Shown here piece by piece: positions 20,855 to 32,735 of a stretch of 64,000 bases of DNA (the stretch's first letter is position 1; every line of letters begins with the position of its first letter). Source of the DNA: Conoideocrella luteorostrata (Eukaryota > Ascomycota > Sordariomycetes > Hypocreales > Clavicipitaceae); the NCBI GenBank assembly GCA_032433595.1, contig JASWJB010000173.1, positions 1 through 64,000 of the forward strand, given 5' to 3'. A program made the position numbers and the translations under genes. Below the pieces are notes generated by a model. It worked only from the letters and a program-made list of their open reading frames with translations, had not been told where the DNA came from and searched no databases.

Positions 20855-23800
20855 TGTGATTAGGGTATTAAGAAAGTAGAGTAAGTGAGGATAAGAGAGT
20901 GATATGTGATTTAAGTGGTAAGGACCGGATATCTCGACGAAGAGGATGAGGAGCAGGAGAAAGAGTGAACGAGTATGCGGGATGAAGGGTATTTATCTTG
21001 TTTGGCAAATATTTCGCAATGTCTATGTGCATCCATACTGCAAATGATTTACCCATGAACAATCTTTCAAGATGGCGAGAAGGCCTCATGCTCCATCACG
21101 AGGTAGCCAGGGTGTAGTATACCGACAGAATGGCCAGTGGATCGCTCTAAATGAATTAACCTGGATGGCGATGACTTCGATTGTCTACTCTACTGCAAGT
21201 TGACGCCACTGGTAGTTCCCGAAGTAGTCTTGCAGATCCCAATTACAGAAGAACTGCATGGCATATAAACTCCATATTCCTCGGATAGCTCTCCACTGAG
21301 TGATGGAGTAAGTAGACAGGATGAACTCCATCGCGATCCAAGGTCATGTCCTATTCAATGCAATCAGCGAGTCATAACGATTAATTTTTCGCATGGTTAG
21401 GCCCAAATGGTCACAGAAACGAAGCATACGTCCTATGGTGTTTTGAAAGACAATCCACTGTTGTCACGGAGCTCTCATCTAACGCTCACAGGTCCGTGAC
21501 CCCTGGCCCACGACGAGCATAGCTAGACTCTTGCTATCGACACTTGTTTCTGGGCTTGTTGATCAACAGGTCAGGATCTCAGATTCGGCGTCGATGTTGG
21601 ATAGCTCCGAGGTCGTTTGCTGCACATACATCTAAACAGTCCAAATCCAGGATGAGCTGCAGTATTTTCTTGATCCCAGCATACAAATCTTCTTGAGGTG
21701 TCAATGCCAGGTTTCAAGACTGACAATATCCTCATGGGCTGCGTCTGTGCCGGGAATGCTTCATGGTCTAGATCCAGCTCCCCCGCGGTGACAGCCACTT
21801 AGAATAAAGCAAATTTTAGTCAAAATAGACCTGGAGACTAAATATGGAGTTGCACTACCCCTGCAAAGGCCTCAACTCGTCGTTTACTCCCACGATATGC
21901 ATCTTCGGAGGCTAACAAGGTATCCATCACTTGTCAAAACGTCAAATATCAAGAGATGGCAACGTTTCTCGACGGCTCCACACCTGTATTGGACGTCTAG
22001 TTTACATATATTAATTCGACTCCATTAACCGCGCTTTGTATTGGCTCCATATATCTCTGGACCACGTGGTTTCAAAGTGAAGAATCCAAACGTCGCTTTC
22101 TGTTGACTTCATCACCTCGGGAATAAACTGAACAACCTGATTAATGCCTCGACTTACATGTCTGAGGAACTCCAGGATAAATGGGGAGGGTTGCCGGCAT
22201 AGGACAGTATCATTGCTAACCCCAATGTGGAGTGTAATATTATCAGCGGCATATATGAGAGCTGGAGTATTTCACAGCTTGAACCCCCCATTCGGTCCCG
22301 AGTTGAAGTTGCAAAATTAACAGCCCGAAGACTTTGCATTCATCGAGCTCTCAGCTCCGAAAGAAATCTCCACGACTGCCATTTTAGGAAGTCCAGGCCG
22401 TAGTTCATAGAAATTTGCTCATGCTAACAGAAATGAGAGAAGGGAAAGTAAGCCCCTCACACCTTCAGATGCCACGCAGGATCATTTTGTCAGCAGAAAT
22501 TGATGTGGGGAGACATTTGCCGGACTCTGAGCCATTGCTAGGCAAGGCCATTCACCATCGTGCCCCCCCACCCTTGCTGAAAGTGCCTTGCCGTTTCTGA
22601 GGGAAGATCGACGATACCAATCCACCAGTAATCCACAGTAGTGTATATTAGATGCTGCACGACAGTGCTCGTGGGTACTTATTTGCTTATGAATCCTGCA
22701 AATTGGTCGCATCCTCGGTCTAGCTTGCAGGAGGTGGTGAATGTCTCACTGGTGACGCTGCGAACAGACATTCGTATTTCCATCCCGCGTCCGGCCGAGT
22801 CATGCAGCAGAAATGGCGGCGTTGTCTGCCGATATGTTTCTAGATCTTTTCCAACAATTTGTTTTGAGCTATGGAAAGGCTATGGCGCCTCGCTGATGAT
22901 TGGCTACGCTTTGGGTCGGTATCTCTTGTTCGCGTCTTCTTCGTTCCGAGCAACTGGTATGACCCAAGTCCATCAATCTCTTCTTTTATGATAAAATCCA
23001 TGGTTGTCCTTCCTGGACGTAGGGAGCGCAAACTTCATCGAGCTAAGATCTGCTGGCGGTGCAGCCTTTAGCATGGTCATCCCTATGTATGACTGGAAAT
23101 GCATGAACTCACAGAATGGTTGCACAAGCTTACATAAGTCCTGAATCCCTGCTTCCGAGGATATAACCAATTGTGCGTTAAGATATAATGCCGATCATTT
23201 ATTACTAAAGTCAGCAGGGAAGCACACCGACGACACGTTTGTCTGCTTGTGTTGAGCGGCTCGACACGACGTTGATACACGCTGAGAAATAACGGCGATG
23301 TGCCTGGACCTTGCTCTAAATAGCTCGGCCTTCAGATTAGTTCTAATATAGGCTATTTCAAGTTCAATTACTCTCAGTATTGATATAGACAATGTCTCTT
23401 TGGAGTCTCATCCAGCGTTGATCCACAGCAGCGAAGAACTGCGTAGAATCACTTATTGTGCACTTTAATCATGACGATATGAAGCTTGTGGCAAGCGCTG
23501 GAAATATATCTTAGGAATTATAATACATCACTCATTTCTGAATCACTGTTATCGTGTATTTTTGAGCTGTATTCCAGAGGCAAACAAAATCTTCTTGTAG
23601 TGTCAGGGAGTGTTGGTGATCTCGAGATAGGTAAGGCAATTTCAGGCCATGCCTCGACACCTGAAACCAATCTACAAGAGACGTAAGACGTTATTTATGA
23701 ATGGGAAATTTCTCACCCAGAAATAACGTTAGATTGTGCCCTGTTTAACTTCTTGTCTGTTCATCTTGTGTGGAATGACGCCGCTCGTCACCTGGCAAGA

Positions 23801-24772
23801 AAATGCTACCAAGCACACGGAAAATAGCCAGCATTTGAAAGACTCATCTTCCTCCAACAAGCTAATCGTCTTTTTGTGCATCACAGAGTTATTATGGCTT
23901 TATAAATGGCAGAGAGGTGACGTTCGTGGCTCAACTCGTGACTCGTTGTTACACGTAGCTTATCTTCATTTCCCATGTGCTCGAACTACTGTTTACAACC
24001 TTACTGGCCCCAGCCTAGAGTCGAGTTCGAACTTCTCTCAAAAAGCTGCACTTTTGATAACTAGATCATCATTTGAGACGAAGGGAAAAGCAACCACAAC
24101 TCATTTTTACATTTGCGGAGCAGAGTTCAGCAGATCTTTCCAGCATATCTTCCGAGTACTTCGATAAAATACGATTATGCTGCCGATTCATGTACTAATG
24201 ATGCATTACAAGCACATTTGTGAATCCACGACAATGAGAACTGGCGTCTTCAGACATTTCGGCCGTGGACTGCATGCTTTATTGGGAGAGATGCTTCCTC
24301 ATCTCTCCACAGAGTATTGCCGAAAAGTTAACAGACTGCGGCTCTACACGCACCTAAACGTCGTAGACGGCTAATTCAGAGCTTGTTTCGGTAACATCGT
24401 TGAGCTCACAGGTTTGCATGTATCGTAGGAGAGCAACGCCTGACAGGCGTGAAAACATGTCACGAGATTGAGACGACGCGTAGCTGGCCGACCTTCGACC
24501 GCGATGGATCTACAAGAAGAAACATCCAACACATCAATTCTAAACTCAGAAACTCGACCTCGTAGCTGTGTGGAAGACTTGGACAAGGATCATGGCTGGT
24601 CTGCACGCAGGCTGCAATGCGGGTTCTTAAGTCAGGTTTTACGATAATATCAAAGGGATTAATGTCACGACCAATGCACATGATGATGCGCATGGTGGCA
24701 GCAGCTTCAATATGGACGGAAGTAGGCTGCACAATGCAGCAGACCATCTGGGTTCAACTCAATGCGAGATAA

Positions 24773-24787
24773 GTAGGTAGGTAGGTA
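24773..24787. repeat. Short GTAG/TAGG microsatellite
   Basis: Nearly four copies of a 4-bp unit in the gene-poor stretch. Confidence 0.8.
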
Positions 24788-25727
24788 AGACGCTGGGGCT
24801 GATATCGCCAGCTTTCGTGCCTACAAAGAATCGCAGCTACCTCTTTCTCCAGTTACATAATCAACGCAGGTATATATAAAAAACGGGATTGAATGGAAGC
24901 TTTCGTCTCTTGTTACGCCGCATTGGGTCGCTCAAGGCGCAATATGCCTTCAAAGTCTACTAGACATCCCATCATCACAGATATCAGCAAAGCTAGGTAT
25001 CCAAAATGGGACCTGACTCTGCACAGTAGATCAACTGGCCACAAACAAGGACAACCTTTAAAGTCCAAGCATCAAAATAAGCTATGTTGTATGCACAGAA
25101 CAAGGGGTATCTCGATGTGCGTCCCACGCCAACGCCCAACACACCTGTATAGATGCATGCGTAGATATAATTCCAAAACTCCCTCAAAAACGGCTCAACC
25201 ATATATTCAGTCTTCTGATAACAGCTCGGACTGCCATTGGTCACGGGGCAGCGCCGCACGAGCCAGATCACACGCCCTGCCAAAGTGAGCACAAAGTGAG
25301 CCCAAAGTGAGTTCAGAGTGACGGCTCCCAACCTCCCACCTCCCCCCCCCCTCCTTCCTCCTTCCACATCCCAATACCTTATAGCATCCAATTACATATG
25401 TACTTTTAAACAGACCGGCAAGCTGGCCCAGATGGTTCGGGCATCTCAAAGCTAAGTCAAAGGGTTGGGTACGTCACATTCTAGGCCACCCGGATGGCCG
25501 ATTTAATGAACATAAAGATGCACACGAGAATGGATCATCCCAAACGTCACGAGGACTCCGCAACAAAAGAACTCTCTCTAAGAAGGAGATGTACCATCTC
25601 GACATCGAGAGCGGAACTGCACCTGCATAGAGGCGTGAGATTTAAGAGATTTAAGATTTACCACGAATGGTCGCCCGCCGCCCTGAGATGGACGGAGAGA
25701 TTGCAATATTCGAATGCCTTGCCGGTC

Positions 25728-25811
25728 ATCTTTTTTTTCTCCTTCTTCTTTCCTTCCCCCTCTCTTTATTTTCTTTTTTTCTTTTTTTCTTCTCCTTCCC
25801 TTCTTCCTCCC
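25728..25811. repeat. Polypyrimidine (T/C) tract
   Basis: About 84 bp almost entirely of T and C on the plus strand, interrupted by a couple of A residues. Such tracts can form unusual structures or act as promoter leaders, but no gene follows directly. Confidence 0.85.
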
Positions 25812-28800
25812 TACATTATTATACAGTTACGCCGTGCGGCGTGTACAGGATTCGTAGGTATGTTTATTCCCGCCAATAACTATACACCCACCACATGTAC
25901 TACAGACTATGCATGTTAAGGGGTACGCGAAATTATAACACAGCTGGGCAAAGGGCTTAAACTAAAATCCCAATTAAAACTTGCCTGTGCATTCTGTGTG
26001 TTTTTCATATGTTTTTCATATATAAATATGTATGTACTATAAGGCCAAAACAACGCGACTCAAGTTTTAGTAATTTCTTTGGAGCAAGTTATTTACACTG
26101 TCCTTCGTACTACCCCTAGTTCCATGTCAGCAATCGATCGGTTGCTAAACGGCAAGGGAGATATCGGCCATCCGCAGCGTCGCATCGCTTCACTCTGAGC
26201 AGTTTGGGCTTACTGCGGACCGATTTGCATGAGATATTAGTCAAAGTGGAGAGGTTAGAGGTAGAATCTGACACGGTCGCTGTTATGACGCAGCAAGATG
26301 CCGAGATTCCGTGGGTGATTTATGGACAGCTTGTCATCACCCTAATGCATGCGCGACGCTTCTAAGCATCAGACAGTCACGCAGGCAGGTCAGCCCGCGG
26401 CAGCGCTAACATCATAGCTTGGTAGGTATTGCCATCAGCGTTTGCCGGCACTTCTTGCGGAGAAAGGAGAGTCCCGTGAACTGCATCAATAGCCAGGTCC
26501 ATGTTGCTAGTCAAGATGGATATTAGTTGCATTAAGTTTGCAGCGTCTTGTGGTCACAATGGAAGGGGTCTTCGGGATTAAGCTACTATCAAAGGATTCG
26601 GTCCCATTACTACTCTTATGGTTGGCCCTCCACCGTGCATAAGCGTCGGCGTACCTGACAACCTGGACAAATTGGCGACACGGGTGACGGCTTGGCAATG
26701 CGGCACTGGCTTGCGCTGGCACGTCGGAAAGCAATACACCGCCTAGAAGGTGTGGTTGGGTAGTGACTTGGCTGCTTTAGCTGGGATGTGGTTGATTTAC
26801 AAGGCTGAGCCTCGTCGGGCGCTTTGGGATTTTCTGCCATCATCAGGCTATTACACGGCCTGCTCTGGAAAATAATAATAAAGCTAAGTCTTGGCTTTCG
26901 GACCCCACCATCCACCATGAAATAAAAGGGTGTGCCCAAGGTTCGTAGTGTCGCGATCACGGTATCGTGAACTGCTTGTGATGGGCTTCGCTCGCCCTTT
27001 CGTTACTCTCCCTCATTGACATCCATATTCGGACGCTTCATGGCATGCTTTCGTACTAGAGTTGCAAAACGTACATGAGGAGCAGAGGGATCCTCGCCAC
27101 CAGCCGGGCTCCGCTTGGGGGAGGGCAGTGTACACTGCACTGCATGACTGGGAACGTCAACCTCAGGCTGTCGTTTCATCGCATACTACATTGGCTGTGT
27201 GACTGCATGAAATAGACGTCCATTGTCGTTGTGTGAACTTGTTTGCCGCCACCCAGACGGCAGCGTCAGGATGTGGGCGAGGACGGTCAGAGTCAGACGG
27301 AGTCGCCGATGACCGGTCGGTGGCTATGAGCCTCTTCCGCGAACCCTTGGGACCTTTTTTAAAGGTGCATCATCCTTCAGACTCTAACCAACCCTTGATA
27401 CCCTTGGGCCTTGGCCACTTCTGGGATCGAGCTCCACATTGAAGACTGGAGAGGACCACTCAGTAACATCAACTTCCCCCGGCGGATAATGCCTGGACTG
27501 GAGGGCGCAGAAACGGCGCAGGTGGCGCCCAACTCCTCATCCTCGCAGGAGAAGACACTCGGGGCTGATGGGCGAGTGTGCACGTCTGTGCATGTATGCA
27601 TTGTCCTGGACCAGGACAACGTGCCTGCGCTAGTTTCGGGGTTCATGGTTCGATGTGAGCGCTCACTGCTCAACCCAGCTCTCGCATCCATTCAATCATC
27701 TTGTGTATCCAGTGACGCTACAGCATGTCGGTTCATTGAACAGTCTCCGCAGTAATTACCCGTTGGGCTCGGTACGAACCGCTTTGTTTCGGAGGGGGCG
27801 GGTTGGGTTGCGTGATCTAGAGCAAAGAGTTATTTTATTGAGCAATTATAAGGCCGTCATTCAGCAAAAGAAAGGAGATTCAAGATCAGACCTTCTTCTC
27901 GTCGACTATCACCTTGGAGAATGGGGTCGCCAAGGTACGGCACGGTAAGGCTACAGTAGTGCTGGTCAGGCGGTCGATCCCATCTCACCATCCCATGCAC
28001 CCACCGCGTTGGCAAGTAGGCGAGCGTTAGACGCCGCAGCCATGTCGAGTGAAGCTCGGTCTTCGGCGCGCCACATACTTTTTTCGTTTAAGATGCCCTT
28101 TGGCACTGCCGTCTTATTACAATTGATCCTGGTAGCAAGCTAGAGATGGCCTAGACCGGACTGGCATTGACGCCTTCCAGCATCCGCCCCAGGTAGAATG
28201 TCGTGTCAATTCGTAGAAGAACAACGACTTGACACCACCGCCAGCTGCCTTATTTGGCAACCATGGCGGGTGCTCAGATGTTGTGGCGCAGAGAACACTG
28301 TCTATTGTTGTAAGCTTGGGGCAACGTCTGATATCTGTCAGCTGGTGTTTGTTTCACACACCTCGCCCGCCTCTACAGAGGGAAGACAAGGAGCAGTAAG
28401 TAGGTATAGTATGGTGTTCGCCTCAGCGCTGGATGAGAAATGCTGAAAGCGTCAGAATAAGTCTTGCCATCCGCATGATTGGGGTAAATACAGGCAAGCG
28501 TGAACGGAAGCTTCTGAGCAGTCGTTCTATCGCTGGTCACGACGTGCGGTGGCTCTGGGGATTGATGGGTATGTTTCTCCTGACATTGTCTGCATCGGAC
28601 AACGATTCGACTTTTAGAACATGTGTCGGCCCTGACCTCACTGCAAGCCTGAGTCCCAAGTGTCAAGCTTTGTCATGGTGCACCGTCCAAGGCGGCAGAG
28701 GTAACTAAGTACAACCCTCCGCCCGTCTTGGTAGGTCCAAACCAATGAGCCCCAGAAAGTTGCCAGACACAATACGTGGAGTTGCGTCAAAACGTCATGT

Positions 28801-29986
28801 CTGTTGATGAATGAATGGTAAGTTAACGTATGGCACTAGCTCATCATCATCCACCCACCCAATCGCCCATTGGTCTGGATACGATGTTGAGGAAGGTATT
28901 GTGCGGTATACAGTGTGTACTGTGTACGTTTACGCTGTGTAAAATTCCACTGCTTATACCCGGCTACTGCAGACTCGCATCGCTTGATGACTGCTACGCA
29001 GTCAGTAATCCGCTCTGGTTGTACTTCTAATGATTTCTCAAAACTGGTTTGCGTTATCGGGAAAAGGGACGGCATGATAATTTCTCCGCGTCATATGGTG
29101 AATAACTACTCCGTAACTACTCCATACCACCTAATGCTTTCAGACATCCAGTTATTAGCGTCGAGTAGTTAGCCGGCTTTTTACACCGGACGTTTCCATC
29201 CAAGCTCTAGATTCTGCGCTAACAGCTCTGCCACAGCCCGCCCACATCACTGTCTCGCGACCCCCTGCTGCCCGCTCATGCAGCGTCTTTCTTCTCTTGA
29301 CCTCGGATCCTTAATTTTTTTTTGGTTTCTCCAACAACATCGATCTGCGGGCTAGTTACTGGTAATCGGTCATCAAAGAGTTAGATAACCTCTTTGTTTA
29401 ACTCATTTTCATTCTGTGTTTCTCCCTTTTGCCTTTGCCTGCTTCTTCTTGCTCCCTCCCACGTCTATTCATCTTTCCCTAAACCGTGGACTGACCGTGC
29501 TCTCGCATCCCCCCACGGAGTAAAGTTGCAGACACAGTAGAACTTGCGTCAGATTTGCCCAGCTTGGTTGGCGGCTCTTGTCCCGGAGGGTGGGGTGGCA
29601 CTTTCCTTCACAGGGACGGGACCGCTTTTCAATAGGGAAAGAGGCGCAGAGCTCGTAGCGCGGGGGCCCTGTCCATTCGTTTCCCCGAACTGCCCAGGCA
29701 AAGATTGAAGAAGACCGCAGCAGGCTCCATACTTCGTAGACTGCGGCATCGTCTCAACTGTTTGCAGTTTCATCATTTCCAAAAATTGAAACAGGTTTAT
29801 TTAATCTATCTATGCCAATGGCTGTTTTGGTTCTCTATTTGATATACTCAATTGGATTTATGAACAACTCGGCTCAGCCTGGGCTCGATCCGCTCTCCTT
29901 TCTTTATTCGCCTTGATGTTTTCAAGCTACATTACAATTTTGCGTCAATCCAACAGTTTCCTAGCTAGTATCTTATTTTCTTCGCC

Positions 29987-32735
29987 ATGTCTACCGCAAA
30001 GGCGACCAAAAAAAGCGCCTTCTCTTGCGAGCCGTGCCGCAGGCGTAAGGTACGTTTATCTCTGCCTAGGACGACGACCTGCTGCGACAGGAACGGATCT
30101 TGACCGACGCATGCCTTGCATTTGTCAAATTCGTACAGAAACCACAAATGTCATGCGACAGCGTGCTGCTGTGGCAGCCCCGTTTACTTCTTTGGCTTGG
30201 TTATACCTTGCGTACAACTCTACTCACTAAGACCTCTCTCAATAGGTGAAATGCGGAGGCGAACAGCCTATCTGCCAGCGCTGTGCTGCTCGCAACGATG
30301 AGTGCATTTACAAGCTGTTGGTCGTTCCAAGTCTTAATTCCCCACAGATACTACCATGAGAACCAGTATCCTAACTTTCATCATGCAGCAATCCGACTTT
30401 GTCATACACTCAACGGTTAGAAGAGCGTATTAAGGAGCTGGAGGATCAAGTTGCCCACCTTTCCAAGTCTCCTCTATCTGTTGCCGGATCTGCCCATTCA
30501 AGTCCACCCCTATCAACCAACCAGGACGGATCGACGAACGTCGCGCGCCACACACCCGACGAGCAAGGCGTCACCCGTAGCTTTAAGAGTCTCAAAGTGG
30601 ATGACAAGGGAAGCATCACTTACCATGGCGCTACTAGCTTCTTCAATCTTCCCAGTGACAGGAACGGTAACGACCTGTCGGATACCCCCTTCATGAATTC
30701 TTCATCGGATACAGATAATCAACGGCGGGAGCGCCTCATTAGTAATGCATGGCATCAGCGCGCCATGGAGAATCTGTCCGAAATTCCTGTACGCAATTGC
30801 ACCCCCTTAAGTCTTTTCGCCGCTCCATATCTTCATCAATAGCTCAGATTAGGATTACGTTCCTAACCAGTCTCATTGCAGGAACCTTTCCAGTACCTTC
30901 TCAACGTCCATTGGTGTTGGATCCAGCCGCTCTTCAATTTCATCTATCGACCCGTATTTACGCGTATGTAATCCGAAGGCGTTCTTTCGTCTAGCTAGAG
31001 CTCATCTGCAATACTGCTTTGTTTCCCTGTGACCTAACAAGAAATTAGGAGATATGCAATTGATGGGACCCTACTATTCCCATACACTTCTCAATGCCGT
31101 TATTTCACATTCCATTCGATGGGGACGAAGCGACCCGTCAACAAGGAGACTTCTTGATGAATCATATCAAGGAGGCACAGTCTTTGGCAAGCACGCCCGA
31201 AATATGCTTTTTCAAGAATTGAACGCTGGAGTCTGCACCATCCCCACGATACAAACTCTACTGCTTCTGAGTGCGCAAGAATGTAGCCTGGGAAACTCTA
31301 CTCAAGCCTGGACCTATAGCGGTATTGCTTTCCGTTTGATCGATCATCTTGGTATTTGCGTTGATAGCCAGCGTTTTCCTGGGTCGGTTCCCCTAAGCGA
31401 CGAGGAACTCGAAATCCGCCGACGTATATATTGGGGCTGCTATTTCTGGGACAAGTTAATATGTCTGTATTTAGGGCGGTCTCCGTCGCTACAGCATACA
31501 AACATTTCGCCGTCACATATCATGTGTAAGCTTTCCCGCCGCTGCAAACAAAACTGTCAACAAGCAGCCATATATCTAACCGATGTCTGATTAGTTGATG
31601 ACTCTGCCGAGAACGATCTCTGGGTACCATTTGGCATCCCACAAACAGATCCCGCGTGGAAATACCCACCCACGACCGCTCATTCGGCTTCCTGTTTCAT
31701 AAGCATGTGTAGACTTTCCGTGATTTTCAACGAAATCCTCGTTCATATGTACGACCCGTTGTCCCAGAATACCGACGCCGAAATACAAGAGTGCCTCGAC
31801 TCTCAGGAACCGTTGTTGCAGCAGTGGTGGGATCAACTTCCGATTCATTTGAAGATTGACCCCGTTTCATTGCCGAACTTAGCTCCGCCTTCTCACATAG
31901 TGACCCTCAAGTATGTATTGCCAGATTCACTGCAGCCGCCTCATTTACAGGCATAAACTGTGTACACGTTACCATTACAGGCCCTAATATATATTTCAAC
32001 TAACTTTGCCACCAGTTGTCTGTATCACGCCTTTAAAATATTGCTATACCGCCCCATGCTTACCGGCAGAGGACGACGGGAAGCCGAAGGCACATCGCCT
32101 ATTCAACGATATTTAGTTGAGAGTGTGACATCAGCCACCTCGATCATCGCCATTTTTGATCTATTTTGTCGAACATTCAGCATGAACTACTGCGTCTTAT
32201 CCCTCGCATACTGCGTATATATCGCCTCTTCCATCTTCCTTCTCCAAGTTCAGGCTGCACCCGATGATCATCAAGCCATGCGGAAACTCACCTACTGTAT
32301 TCAATGTCTTCAACAGGTCAGACAAATTAGTCCAGGTAAGCCGTGACTCCGTCGCTACCTTTCCGCTCAATAACGAAGGGTTAACATGGCTACGTAATAG
32401 TCATTGCTTCTGCCTTGAATAATATCAACAAGGAGCTGACGGCAATCGGAATTCCAATCGGAAACTCTCCCCAACTGCCTCCACGGACACGCGCTTCACC
32501 ACCAGCAGGCTCAAGCGTTCCAATATCTGGTTCTGTATACCAAAGCTCACCAGAAGTGAGCAGGCCGATGCCTGGAATCATACACCCGATTTTTCAGCCA
32601 TCTTTTAGCCATAACTTTGGGCCCGACGCCATGTCGATGGAACCTGCTGTTTTTGAAACTATGTCAACTCTTGAGCCCCTCAGTATCCGAGTGGGGGCTA
32701 TCCAAGAGTCCGAAAATCAGTCCAAGTACGGTTGA
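29987..32735 (+). CDS. Zn2Cys6 transcription factor with fungal-specific regulatory domain
   Basis: Eight exons (29987-30049, 30246-30316, 30389-30788, 30882-30963, 31049-31525, 31595-31914, 31981-32335, 32401-32735) encode 700 aa. The binuclear zinc cluster spans the first intron: cysteines are spaced C-X2-C-X6-C-X6-C-X2-C-X6-C (CEPC, KC, IC, RC, EC). It is followed by a coiled-coil linker (RLEERIKELEDQV) for dimerisation. The middle region has the fungal-specific transcription factor domain, with QPLFNFIYRPVF, LLNAVISHSIRWG and the EIRRRIYWGCYFWDK signature. It is a nuclear DNA-binding regulator; target genes are unknown. Some segments remind me of nitrate-type (NirA-like) regulators, but this is weak. 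Intron 6 (31915-31980) uses a less usual donor, chosen because the stronger nearby one breaks the frame. Confidence 0.85.

Larger units (their letters stand above)
20855..29986. other. About 9 kb without supported genes
   Basis: Both strands contain only short frames (mostly under 120 codons) with no recognisable domains, no signal peptides with downstream structure, and no run of splice-compatible coding segments that I could assemble. Composition is ordinary rather than extremely AT-rich, unlike the left end of the window. Features inside are a TAGG repeat (24773-24787), a pyrimidine tract (25728-25811) and scattered CGGAGTA motifs at the right end. The final 400 bp, CT-rich, is probably the promoter and leader of the regulator at 29987. 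Decayed genes or non-coding RNAs are possible but nothing in the sequence supports them specifically. Confidence 0.5.

Noticed and set aside
27377..27755. Overlapping frames of 104 and 114 aa on both strands
   Set aside because: Neither has a recognisable domain or hydrophobic core pattern, and they mirror each other in GC-rich DNA.
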